Of a DNA stretch of 46,179 nucleotides, positions 9,638 to 17,967 are shown one piece after another (position 1 is the stretch's first letter; every line of letters starts with the position of its first letter). The stretch is from positions 1 through 46,179 of the forward strand of contig JAFVNW010000098.1 in NCBI GenBank assembly GCA_017506175.1, in the 5' to 3' direction. Origin of the DNA: Bacteroidales bacterium (GTDB taxonomy: Bacteria; Bacteroidota; Bacteroidia; Bacteroidales; WCHB1-69). The notes beneath the pieces were generated by a model. That model ran no database searches and was not told where the DNA came from. It worked only from the letters and a program-made list of their open reading frames with translations. The translations under genes were made by a program, and so were the position numbers.

Positions 9638-10659
9638 AGGATTTTCACTCCTTCCTCTGCGGTTACTCTGCCGATGATGCTGGCTTTTTCTCCCCATTTT
9701 TCAAGAATGGAAATTGCTTTCGGGGCTTCGTCGGCTGGCAGGGCAATGACCATTCCTATGCCCATGTTGAAGATGTTGAACATTTCACGATGCGGGACCT
9801 TGCCCCATTTCTCAAGCAGATGGAAAATCGGCAGAATTTCCCATGAACCTTCTTTCACTTCTATACCCTGGCCTTTTTGCAGAATGCGCGGGATGTTTTC
9901 ATCGAAACCGCCGCCCGTGATGTGGCTTATGCCGTGGACGTTGCAGTTTCTAATCACCTCAAGGACTTGTTTAACGTAGATTCTTGTGGGGGTGAGCAGG
10001 GTTTCGCCCAAAGAATTCCCTCCTAATTCCTCAATGCAATCTTGATATTGGTGGCCGCTGTCGGCGACAATTTTGCGCACGAGGCTGAAACCGTTGGAAT
10101 GCACACCAGTGGAAGCGATTCCCACGAGCACATCACCTACGGCAACTTTCGTTCCGTCAATGAGTTGGGAGCGTTCAACCACGCCGGTTGTGTAACCGGC
10201 GATGTCGTATTCGCCATGGGCGTACATACCGGGCATCTCGGCGGTTTCGCCGCCCACAAGTGCACAGCCCGCCTGACGGCAACCTTCGGCCACGCCCGCG
10301 ACAATGGCTTCGATTTTTTCCGGTACATTATGCCCCACAGCCACATAGTCCAAAAAGAAGAGGGGCTCGGCGCCTTGCGCCAACACGTCGTTCACGCACA
10401 TGGCCACTGCATCAATGCCGATGGTATCGTGCTTGTCCATTGCAAAAGCGATTTTGAGTTTGGTGCCTACGCCATCGGTGCCGCTGACCAGAATCGGTTC
10501 CTTAATATTGAGGGAAGCAAGGTCGAACATTCCTCCGAAAGATCCGATTCCGCCCATTGAACCCTTGCGTTTGGTAGAGTTGACATGCTGCTTGATGCGA
10601 CGGACCACTTCATAGCCCGCTTCCAGGTTAACACCTGCATTTTCGTATGATTGTGCCAT
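9634..10659 (-). CDS. purM: Phosphoribosylformylglycinamidine cyclo-ligase (AIR synthetase)
   Basis: 341 residues from the ATG at 10659, chosen because the family begins close to YENAGVNLEAGYEVV; the frame remains open 25 codons further upstream without conserved sequence. The GTDGVGTKLKIA and GGETAEMPGMY motifs are intact. It closes the imidazole ring of AIR using ATP. It overlaps purN by 4 bp. The 186-bp spacer between it and purF is one of the larger gaps in the operon and has loose short-period repetition. Confidence 0.96.
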   Translation of the reverse strand: MAQSYENAGVNLEAGYEVVRRIKQHVNSTKRKGSMGGIGSFGGMFDLASLNIKEPILVSGTDGVGTKLKIAFAMDKHDTIGIDAVAMCVNDVLAQGAEPLFFLDYVAVGHNVPEKIEAIVAGVAEGCRQAGCALVGGETAEMPGMYAHGEYDIAGYTTGVVERSQLIDGTKVAVGDVLVGIASTGVHSNGFSLVRKIVADSGHQYQDCIEELGGNSLGETLLTPTRIYVKQVLEVIRNCNVHGISHITGGGFDENIPRILQKGQGIEVKEGSWEILPIFHLLEKWGKVPHREMFNIFNMGIGMVIALPADEAPKAISILEKWGEKASIIGRVTAEEGVKIL

Positions 10660-10669
10660 AGTATTTATT

Positions 10670-10797
10670 ATATGATTTCGTAATCTTTGATTGGTGAACT
10701 GGATTGGTGAGCCGCACATTTCGCAGCCCACCATTCGCAGTACACGTTGTTTTAAAGGGTGTCTTCTTTGTTAAGTGTTGGTGGGTTGAGTAGTTGG
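10670..10797. repeat. Loosely phased 7-8 bp repetition in the purF-purM spacer
   Basis: The spacer shows weak short-period repetition. TTCGCAG occurs at 10720 and 10734 (14 bp apart), GATTGGTGA at 10689 and 10702 (13 bp apart), and GTT recurs at 10770, 10777, 10785 and 10793. It is a degraded example of the pattern seen more clearly at 16633-16744 and 35974-36008. No terminator or promoter box is evident here. Confidence 0.4.
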
Positions 10798-10845
10798 ATT
10801 TTTTAGAGATTTAATAAAGCCGTTCCACGGTTTCGCGGTTTGATG

Positions 10846-12210
10846 TTATTTTTTCTTTTCATGAGAATACAGTGTGGTGAAATACTCGCCGGTGAAGCAG
10901 GCCATACAGATTTGGCTGCGTCCCAGACCGCTTTCGAGTGTGGATTGGGGGCTGATATAGCCAAGGGAGTCGGCGCCGATGCACTGACAAGCCTCATCGA
11001 GCGTACGGTGCGAGCAGAGCAGTTCCTCTTCAGTGGAAGTGTCAACGCCGTAGAAACATGGATGCGTCATCATCGGGCTGGCAATGCGGACATGCACTTC
11101 TGTGGCCCCCGCGTCGCGCAACAACTTGATGATTTTCAGGCAGGTTGTTCCGCGGACGATGGAGTCATCCACCAAGACGATGCGCTTGCCATTGACAATG
11201 CTGTGTATGGCTGAGAGTTTCATCTTCACGCCTTGTTCACGCATCTCCTGAGTCGGTTCGATGAATGTACGGCCGATGTACTTGTTCTTGATCAACCCCA
11301 TTTCATATGGAATACCGCTTTCTTCAGCATAACCCATTGCGGCCGAAAGACTTGAGTCGGGAACACCTACCACGATGTCGGCATCGGCAGGGCATTCGCG
11401 ATACAGCCGGCGACCGGATTCCTTACGGTAGGAATGGACGTTGCAGCCCTCGATGTCGCTGTCGGGACGGGCGTAATAGATGAATTCCATGGAGCACATA
11501 TTGTGACGTTTGAACTGGGAGTAGAATTCGCCATGCAGCCCTTTGTGGTCCATTACGAGGATTTCGCCGGGTTCCACATCTCGGATGTAGGTTGCCCCGA
11601 TGATGTCGAAGGCGCAACTTTCGCTGCTGACCACGTATCCGTCGCCCAACTTGCCCACGCAAAGCGGTTTCAGCCCGTATTTGTCGCGGCAGGCATAGAT
11701 GCGATTTTTGGTCATGATTACGAAAGTAAAGCCGCCCTCCATCATGTTCAATGCATTGATAATCGCATAGATACGGGCGCGCGGATTGTTGTCCTTCTTA
11801 ATCAGTTGCGCAAGAAGTTCGCTATCGGTATCCGTGTGGAAAAGCACCCCCTTGTCTTCGAAATAGGCCTGGAGCTCTGGAAAGTTCACCAAATGTCCCT
11901 CATTGGCGATAGCCAGATTGCCGCTGCGGTGACGGAAATAGACGGGCAGCACGTTTTCAATGCCGTTGATGGACTTGTTGGAATAATTCACGCTGCCGAT
12001 GCCCAACTCTCCTTTGAGTTCCGACAAATCCTTTTCGTTGAAAATTTCGTGGACAAGTCCCAAACCTTTCTGACGGTGGAAAACGTCGTGGTTCTCCTTG
12101 TCGCAGGTTACGATGCCTGCGCCCTGCTGACCGCGATGCTGTAGTGCATGCAGGGCATAATATATAATGGAACTTGCATTTTTAACATTATAAACACCAA
12201 ATACGCCCAT
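10846..12210 (-). CDS. purF: Amidophosphoribosyltransferase homologue lacking the catalytic N-terminal Cys
   Basis: 454 residues, close in sequence to the Bacillus-type PurF over its whole length. The phosphoribosyltransferase part is intact: PRPP loop VDDSIVRGTT, and GVPDSS. All four Cys that bind the 4Fe-4S cluster in the Bacillus enzyme have counterparts (in MCSMEF, HPCFYG and the two of CMACFTG). The N-terminal Ntn-glutaminase domain is degenerate. The protein starts MGVFGVYN where CGVFGI is expected, so the nucleophile is absent. The Arg of RYAT is Asn75 (VNYS), and the Asn of HNGNLVN is Glu104 (NEGHLVN). An in-frame stop sits two codons before the ATG, so a longer N-terminus is excluded. 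Inference: it either uses free ammonia or a partner glutaminase, or is inactive. It lies 3 bp after purC. Confidence 0.9.
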   Translation of the reverse strand: MGVFGVYNVKNASSIIYYALHALQHRGQQGAGIVTCDKENHDVFHRQKGLGLVHEIFNEKDLSELKGELGIGSVNYSNKSINGIENVLPVYFRHRSGNLAIANEGHLVNFPELQAYFEDKGVLFHTDTDSELLAQLIKKDNNPRARIYAIINALNMMEGGFTFVIMTKNRIYACRDKYGLKPLCVGKLGDGYVVSSESCAFDIIGATYIRDVEPGEILVMDHKGLHGEFYSQFKRHNMCSMEFIYYARPDSDIEGCNVHSYRKESGRRLYRECPADADIVVGVPDSSLSAAMGYAEESGIPYEMGLIKNKYIGRTFIEPTQEMREQGVKMKLSAIHSIVNGKRIVLVDDSIVRGTTCLKIIKLLRDAGATEVHVRIASPMMTHPCFYGVDTSTEEELLCSHRTLDEACQCIGADSLGYISPQSTLESGLGRSQICMACFTGEYFTTLYSHEKKK

Positions 12211-12213
12211 TTT

Positions 12214-12930
12214 TTATGAATTTAATGAGTTTAATTTATCCAAAACGACTTGATAGTATTCGCAGATATGGCCCAAGTCGTAGCGGAATCTGTCTTTGTC
12301 GAGGCGTTCGCCAGTGGCGATGTCTTCCAAACGCATATTGTCGGGACTGATTTCATCAATCAAGACGAAAGAACCATCGTCCAAGCGTCCGAATTCCAGT
12401 CTTATATCAATCAGCTCAATGCCGACTTTTTTGAAGAGATTAGAGAGGATCTCATTGACTTTCAACGAAGTATCCAACATTTTCTTGGCTTCGTCATAGT
12501 TGATGAGCCCCAAACCGACGGCAAGATGCTCGTTGATGAGTGGATAGTCGAGCTCCTCTTTTTTCAGATGGAGTTCAACGATGGTGTTGGGGGTGGGGGT
12601 CATATCCGCAACCCCAAGCATCGCGGCGGTACTGCCCGAGAAGCAGTTGCGAACGAAGATTTGCAGCGGGATGCTTTTTGCATGGCGGCAAATCAAACTG
12701 GTACACTCTTTGTCTTGCTCAATGAAATGCGTCTTCACGCCGGCGCGTTCCAATTCTTTGAAAATCAATGCACAGACGGAGCAGTTGATTTTGCCTTTGC
12801 CAGGCAGAGTCGCCCGTTTCACGCCATGAAATGCGGAGATGTCGTCACGGAAGAGCACTTGCACCTTTGACTCATCCCCTGCGACCGCAAAAACGGTCTT
12901 TTCTTTTCCTTTATAAAGTTGATTGTTCAT
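12214..12930 (-). CDS. purC: SAICAR synthetase, type 1 copy
   Basis: 238 residues of the Bacillus-type SAICAR synthetase. Recognisable parts are YKGKEKTVF, DDISAFHG, the THFIE segment, VRNCFSGS and DEISPDNMR. It ligates aspartate to CAIR with ATP. Its ATG lies inside the 3' end of purL (20-bp overlap), and purF follows after 3 bp, so it is tightly coupled to both. A second, divergent SAICAR synthetase gene lies in the same operon at 17259-17942. Both copies appear complete, so neither is an obvious pseudogene. Confidence 0.93.
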   Translation of the reverse strand: MNNQLYKGKEKTVFAVAGDESKVQVLFRDDISAFHGVKRATLPGKGKINCSVCALIFKELERAGVKTHFIEQDKECTSLICRHAKSIPLQIFVRNCFSGSTAAMLGVADMTPTPNTIVELHLKKEELDYPLINEHLAVGLGLINYDEAKKMLDTSLKVNEILSNLFKKVGIELIDIRLEFGRLDDGSFVLIDEISPDNMRLEDIATGERLDKDRFRYDLGHICEYYQVVLDKLNSLNS

Positions 12931-15900
12931 TTTTTAAATAATTAACGGCGTTTTCGAAAATGTTCTGTGCGCCGCAACCCGGTATGTTTTTGAAAATGTT
13001 CTGTTCGTATCGCTCACTATGTCCCATCTTGCCGAGAATCTGTCCGCAAGGACTTATGATGCCCTCGATGGCATAGTACGAGCCGTTGGGGTTGTCGGGA
13101 AATTCCATCGTTGGCCTCCCCGATGTAGGATTGACGTATTGAAAAGCGACTTGGCCATTGTCGAATAATTCTTTGGCCACTTTTTCTTTGACAACGAATT
13201 TGCCTTCTCCGTGGCTGACTGCAATGGTGTGCAGATCGCCAACGGCAAAACCGCTGAGCCACGGGGAGTTGACGGTAGCCACACGAGTGGTCACCATTTG
13301 AGAGACGTGACGGTTGATGTCGTTGCGGAACAGTGTCGGAGATTCTGGAGTTAGCATTCCTGTTTTGCCGTATGGCAATAAACCGCTCTTCACCAAAGCC
13401 TGAAAACCATTGCAGATGCCGAGAATCAGCCCTCCGCGTTTCAATAACTTCTCTATTTCTACGGAAATCATTTCATTATTAATGACGCTGGCAATAAATT
13501 TGGCACTCCCATCGGGTTCGTCACCTAAAGAGAAACCGCCAGAGAAGACGAGAATCTCGCACTCTGCGATGCCTTTCTGCATCATCTTTATGGAATCAAT
13601 CACGTCATTGGGCGTAAGATTGCGGAAGATACCGAACTCTGTTGTTGCACCCGCCATGCGGAATGCCTTGGCGGTGTCGTAATCGCAGTTCGTTCCAGGG
13701 AAAACAGGAATGTAAACATTCGGAGTGTCAATCCGGGATCTGTTCGGTGTATGATAGGATTTTACAGGTTTAACATCTTGAATGTCAAAAGATTTCTGGT
13801 TCGCTTGCAGTGGATAGACTGTTGCGAATTTGTCGAAATTCGCGTGTATCATCTCGTCAATGGAAATCGCTACTCCGTTTACAAGGCAGTTCGCGTCATT
13901 GATTACCTTGCCGATGCATACGCCTTGGGGAAGGTCATCGACTGTTTCGACCAGAATTGTTCCATAGTTGCAGTCAAACAGCTCTGATTCAGGAATTTGG
14001 ACATCAAAGCCGAGATGGTTGCCGAAGGACATCTTGGCCAAAGCCTCCGCCGCGCCGCCAAAACCGATAGCATAAGCGGAAACAATGTTGCCGAAGGAGA
14101 TCTGCTCGTGAATGTAATTCCAGTTTTTCTTTAGCTGCTCAATATTCGGCATGAAATTCGCAAGCGGCTGATGCTTAAATAGATACAACTTGTGCCCGCC
14201 GTGTTTGAATTCTGGGGAGATGACTTTGGAAGCGGGAACGGTGGTGATGCCGAAGGCGATGAGTGTTGGTGGAACGTTGAGTTTCTCGAAAGAGCCGCTC
14301 ATGGAGTCCTTGCCGCCGATGGAGGGCAAGCCGAGTTCGACCTGCATTTTGAGCGTGCCGAGTAGAGCGGCGAGCGGTTTTCCCCACGTGTGCGGGTCGG
14401 AGGTCATTCTTTCAAAGTATTCCTGATAGGAGAAGCGCATCTTTGACCAGTCGGCGCCGGAAGCGACCACTTTTGTGCAGGCTTCTATCACTGCGTAGGC
14501 GGCTCCGTGATACGGACTCCACTCGCTGATGTCGGGATTGAAACCGAAGGCCATCACGCTGGCGGTGTCGGTCACACCCTCCGTCGGCAATTTCTGAACA
14601 GAAACCTGTGTTTCGGTCGATTGCGTTTTGCCTCCGAAAGGCATCAGAACCGTGCTCCTGCCAATCGTAGAGTCGAACATTTCAATCAGCCCCTTCTGCG
14701 ACAAGACATTTTTGTCTTGCAGTGTGGAGAGAATTTTCTCTTTCACTCCCCTGCCCTCGGGCTGCTTGGCAAGCGGATTGCGTTGCTCAACGGCGTTGAG
14801 GGTGGCTTGTGCGAAATGTTTGGCTCCGGCACTGTCGATGAACTCGCGGGTCAGGTCGGCGACTTTGCTTTTGCCGTTGAAGATGCGCATTCTACCTGTG
14901 TCGGTTACATCCGCCACGTGCGTCACTTCCACATTATCCCGACGGCAATAGTTGATGAAAGTCTCTTCGTCTTTCGCCTCAATCACCACGGCCATACGTT
15001 CCTGCGACTCGCTGATAGCAAGTTCGGTGGAGTTCAAGCCGGTGTATTTAACAGGAACTCGGTCGAGAAAAATATCCAGTCCGTCGGCCAGTTCGCCGAT
15101 GGCCACGCTGACACCGCCTGCACCGAAGTCGTTCGACTTCTTGATCAGCCGTGTCACTTCGGGATGGCGGAAGAGGCGTTGAAGTTTGCGTTCTTCGGGG
15201 GCGTTGCCCTTTTGAACCTCGCTGCCGCAGACTTCCAATGAACTTTCGGTGTGCTTTTTCGAAGCGCCTGTCGCGCCGCCGATTCCGTCGCGGCCGGTAC
15301 GACCGCCGAGCATCAGGATGATGTCGCCCTTTGCGGGAGATTCGCGACGGACATTCTCTGCCTTAACCGCGCCAACGACGGCACCGACTTCCAGACGTTT
15401 GGCGGTGTAGCCGTCGTGATAGATCTCACGAACGTGCGTGGTGGCCAAACCGATCTGGTTGCCATAGGATGAATAGCCAGCAGCGGCTTTTCGGCTGATC
15501 ACTTTTTGGGGGAGTTTTCCCGCCAAAGTGTCGCGAACTGGTTTGTAAATATCGCCTGCTCCGGTGACACGCATCGCCTGATAGACGTAGGCACGGCCTG
15601 AAAGAGGATCGCGGATGGCCCCACCCAAACAGGTACTGGCCCCACCAAAAGGCTCTATTTCAGTAGGATGATTGTGCGTTTCGTTCTTGAATTGCAGCAG
15701 CCACTTTTCGTTGCGGCCATCAACATCCACATCAATATAGATACTACAGGCGTTGTTCTCCTCGCTTTGTTCGAGGTCGTCGAGCAGGCCTTTGCTCTTC
15801 AGGTATCGCGCACCAATCGTCGCCAGTTCCATCAGACAGCGACTTTTATGTTCGCGATGAAGCTCCGTGCGGATTTTCTGCCACAGGTCCAAAGTGTCGG

Positions 15901-16624
15901 ACAGTTCCTCCTTCATAAAACTATCGTCAATCTTGATTTCAGTGATTTCGGAAGTGAAGGTGGTGTGACGGCAATGGTCGCTCCAGTAGGTATCGAGGAT
16001 GCGCAACTCCGTATCGGTGGGATTCCTCCCCTCCTTGGTGAAATAGTCGGCAATCACGCGCAGGTCGTCGGCCTGGATGGAGAGACCGAGTTGTTGGCGC
16101 AAAGCATCGAAATTCTTCGTCTCAAGGAAGCCATCGAGCACGCCCACGTGCCTCATTTCTGCTGGTTCGGAAGCTGTGAGAACATGAAGGTTCTTTTCAC
16201 GGCATTCCACTGCATTAATGAGGTAATGTTTGATTTTTTGCAAATCGGCATCGCTCAGATCATCATCGAAAATGTAGAGCTTGGCGCTCTTGATTTCAAT
16301 CTGGGCATCCGGTTCGATGAGATGGACGCAGTCCACAGCACTGGAAGCGCGCTGGTCGAACTGCCCGGGGATGAACTCCACCGCGAGGAACTTCTTGCCC
16401 TCAAGCGGACATTCGTCTTTCACTTCATCGGTGACGCGCTCGCCGAAAACGGAGTATCGGCATTTTTCCAATAATCCAGAAGAGAAACCAAACAGGTCGT
16501 AAACATTGATGTAACGCAACGACAAAAGCTGCATCGAGAGGTTCTCGTTAAGTTCTTTGCGCAGGCTTTCTGCCTCGACGCTGAACTCAGGGAGCTTCTC
16601 GACATATATTCTGTAATTGTTCAT
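12911..16624 (-). CDS. purL: Phosphoribosylformylglycinamidine synthase, large single-chain form
   Basis: 1237 residues from the ATG at 16624; the frame is open further upstream, but RIYVEKLPEF is the usual N-terminus of this clade. The synthetase core has TDTELRILDTYWSDHCRHTTF and KNETHNHPTEIEPFGGA. The last ~260 residues form a class I glutamine amidotransferase, with nucleophile Cys in LGICNGFQAL and His/Glu in SHGEGKF. It converts FGAR plus glutamine to FGAM. The N-terminus resembles the PurL clade typical of Clostridia and Streptococcus (TIGRFAM clade II, from memory) rather than the usual Bacteroides form, which hints at transfer. It overlaps purC by 20 bp. Confidence 0.95.
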   Translation of the reverse strand: MNNYRIYVEKLPEFSVEAESLRKELNENLSMQLLSLRYINVYDLFGFSSGLLEKCRYSVFGERVTDEVKDECPLEGKKFLAVEFIPGQFDQRASSAVDCVHLIEPDAQIEIKSAKLYIFDDDLSDADLQKIKHYLINAVECREKNLHVLTASEPAEMRHVGVLDGFLETKNFDALRQQLGLSIQADDLRVIADYFTKEGRNPTDTELRILDTYWSDHCRHTTFTSEITEIKIDDSFMKEELSDTLDLWQKIRTELHREHKSRCLMELATIGARYLKSKGLLDDLEQSEENNACSIYIDVDVDGRNEKWLLQFKNETHNHPTEIEPFGGASTCLGGAIRDPLSGRAYVYQAMRVTGAGDIYKPVRDTLAGKLPQKVISRKAAAGYSSYGNQIGLATTHVREIYHDGYTAKRLEVGAVVGAVKAENVRRESPAKGDIILMLGGRTGRDGIGGATGASKKHTESSLEVCGSEVQKGNAPEERKLQRLFRHPEVTRLIKKSNDFGAGGVSVAIGELADGLDIFLDRVPVKYTGLNSTELAISESQERMAVVIEAKDEETFINYCRRDNVEVTHVADVTDTGRMRIFNGKSKVADLTREFIDSAGAKHFAQATLNAVEQRNPLAKQPEGRGVKEKILSTLQDKNVLSQKGLIEMFDSTIGRSTVLMPFGGKTQSTETQVSVQKLPTEGVTDTASVMAFGFNPDISEWSPYHGAAYAVIEACTKVVASGADWSKMRFSYQEYFERMTSDPHTWGKPLAALLGTLKMQVELGLPSIGGKDSMSGSFEKLNVPPTLIAFGITTVPASKVISPEFKHGGHKLYLFKHQPLANFMPNIEQLKKNWNYIHEQISFGNIVSAYAIGFGGAAEALAKMSFGNHLGFDVQIPESELFDCNYGTILVETVDDLPQGVCIGKVINDANCLVNGVAISIDEMIHANFDKFATVYPLQANQKSFDIQDVKPVKSYHTPNRSRIDTPNVYIPVFPGTNCDYDTAKAFRMAGATTEFGIFRNLTPNDVIDSIKMMQKGIAECEILVFSGGFSLGDEPDGSAKFIASVINNEMISVEIEKLLKRGGLILGICNGFQALVKSGLLPYGKTGMLTPESPTLFRNDINRHVSQMVTTRVATVNSPWLSGFAVGDLHTIAVSHGEGKFVVKEKVAKELFDNGQVAFQYVNPTSGRPTMEFPDNPNGSYYAIEGIISPCGQILGKMGHSERYEQNIFKNIPGCGAQNIFENAVNYLKNEQSTL

Positions 16625-16632
16625 GTTTTTAG

Positions 16633-16744
16633 TGAATTGTGATACATGACCTATGAACTGAATGTCATTGAATCGCTTAGATGCAGTTTTCAATCATTGA
16701 AACGATTCAACGACAGGGTTCACTGTTCACAGATTCAGATCACT
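16633..16744. repeat. Heptad-phased repeat filling the purL-purE spacer
   Basis: TGA recurs exactly every 7 bp at 16633, 16640, 16647 and 16654. After a degenerate middle, TTCAC recurs at 16719 and 16726, with TTCA again at 16734. The pattern covers the whole spacer upstream of purL and reaches into the last codon of purE. I see no promoter box or terminator here, so the spacer seems to consist mainly of decayed repeats. Confidence 0.7.
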
Positions 16745-17202
16745 GTATTTTCAATTTTTGAAGTTTGTTTTTGACGGAATTCCTTTAGTTTCTGACGCAG
16801 GTCTGCATCTTGCAGGGCGAGGATTTCGATGGCGAGTATGGCGGCGTTTTTCGCGCCGTTCACTGCGACGGTAGCCACGGGAATGCCCGACGGCATCTGC
16901 ACGGTGGCAAGGAGGGCGTCCATACCGCCAAAGGATTTGGAGTAGATTGGAACGCCGATGACGGGCAGCGTGGTGTAGGCTGCGGTGACGCCTGCGAGAT
17001 GCGCCGCACCGCCAGCGCCTGCGATGATCGCGCCGATGCCTCTGTCGGCGGCCGATTCGGCCCATTGGCACAACAAATGTGGTGCGCGGTGGGCGCTGAT
17101 GACTCTCTTTTCAAACTCCACCCCAAACTCGGTAAGCGTGTCGAATGCTGCTTGCATGACCTCCAGGTCGCTGGTGGATCCCATGATTACGCCAATTTTC
17201 AT
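16735..17202 (-). CDS. purE: 5-(carboxyamino)imidazole ribonucleotide mutase
   Basis: 155 residues, normal PurE size. Family signatures: GSTSDLEVM, the SAHRAP loop, AGAGGAAHLAG, and VQMPSGIPVATVAV. It converts N5-CAIR (from PurK) to CAIR, or carboxylates AIR directly if it is a class II enzyme; the sequence alone does not settle which. No purK is present in the window, which leaves this question open. It is transcribed after purC type 2, separated by 56 bp that contain a small hairpin, and before purL. Confidence 0.95.
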   Translation of the reverse strand: MKIGVIMGSTSDLEVMQAAFDTLTEFGVEFEKRVISAHRAPHLLCQWAESAADRGIGAIIAGAGGAAHLAGVTAAYTTLPVIGVPIYSKSFGGMDALLATVQMPSGIPVATVAVNGAKNAAILAIEILALQDADLRQKLKEFRQKQTSKIENTVI

Positions 17203-17229
17203 ATCGAATTATTTATAAGTTAAGTGGAT

Positions 17230-17249
17230 AGACGCAAAACCTTGCGTCT
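17230..17249. other. Short perfect hairpin in the purC2-purE spacer
   Basis: An 8-bp perfect inverted repeat, AGACGCAA (17230-17237) with TTGCGTCT (17242-17249), around a 4-nt AACC loop. Neither side has a T tract, so it is not a standard intrinsic terminator. In the purine mRNA it would lie between the first SAICAR synthetase gene and purE, where it could be a processing or stabilising element. That role is inference. Confidence 0.6.
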
Positions 17250-17258
17250 GTACTGACT

Positions 17259-17942
17259 TTATTTTGCGAAGAACAATTTTGACAAAGTCATCGGTTCGAT
17301 GTATTCACCGTTTTTATAGACGCGCATGTTGCCAGAGGCGATTTCGTCGATCAACATCACCTCGCCGTTGGCGTCGTAACCGAATTCGAATTTGATGTCA
17401 TACAGGTCCAGACCTTTGGCTTTCAAGTCGTCAGCGACGATTCGGGTGATTTTCTTGGTCATCTCCTTGATGTCGTCGTATTGTTTGCCCGTCATGATGT
17501 TGAGGGCGATGAGGGCGTCCTTCGTTACGAGCGGATCGCCTTTTTCATCGTTTTTGAAAGTCATTTCCACATATTCGGGGAGGTCTGAGCCGCTTTCAAT
17601 GTACTCGCCATAGCGGCGGATGAAGCTGCCGACAGCCTTGTAGCGGCAGATCACTTCGAGTCCGTGTCCGAACACCTTGGCAGGAAGTACTTCCATGGTA
17701 ACATCGTCCATGTTGGCTTTGATGAAGTGGGTCTTGATGCCTTGTGCGTTGATTTTCTCGAAGAAGTAATCGGTCATGCGGAGGTTGATGAGGCCGACAC
17801 CAGCGATTGTAAGGCCGATGCTGTTTTCACCTGGATCGAATTTCCCGTCTTTTCCAGTGCAGTCATCTTTGAATTTCAACAGATAGTTGCCGTTTTCCAA
17901 TGCGAAAACATTTTTGGTTTTGCCAGTGTAAACTAATTTCAT
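17259..17942 (-). CDS. purC: SAICAR synthetase, type 2 (clostridial-like) copy
   Basis: 227 residues of the SAICAR synthetase superfamily, clearly different from the copy at 12214-12930. Recognisable parts are [45 protein letters not shown] and [15 protein letters not shown] associate this form with Clostridia and other anaerobes. It is the second gene of the operon, 25 bp after folD. Having two full-length, divergent versions of one enzyme in a single operon is unusual. One may have another substrate or be redundant after a transfer event. The phosphate- and ATP-binding regions look intact. Confidence 0.88.
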   Translation of the reverse strand: MKLVYTGKTKNVFALENGNYLLKFKDDCTGKDGKFDPGENSIGLTIAGVGLINLRMTDYFFEKINAQGIKTHFIKANMDDVTMEVLPAKVFGHGLEVICRYKAVGSFIRRYGEYIESGSDLPEYVEMTFKNDEKGDPLVTKDALIALNIMTGKQYDDIKEMTKKITRIVADDLKAKGLDLYDIKFEFGYDANGEVMLIDEIASGNMRVYKNGEYIEPMTLSKLFFAK

Positions 17943-17967
17943 TGTTTTTGAAAATTTAATTAGGTTA

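Noticed and set aside
16633-16744. CRISPR-like array
   Set aside because: The repeats are 7 bp long, degenerate and contiguous, with no spacers, and no cas gene is present.
17259-17942. Type 2 purC as a pseudogene or different enzyme class
   Set aside because: It is full length, in frame, and keeps the SAICAR synthetase core motifs, so it is reported as a second purC.
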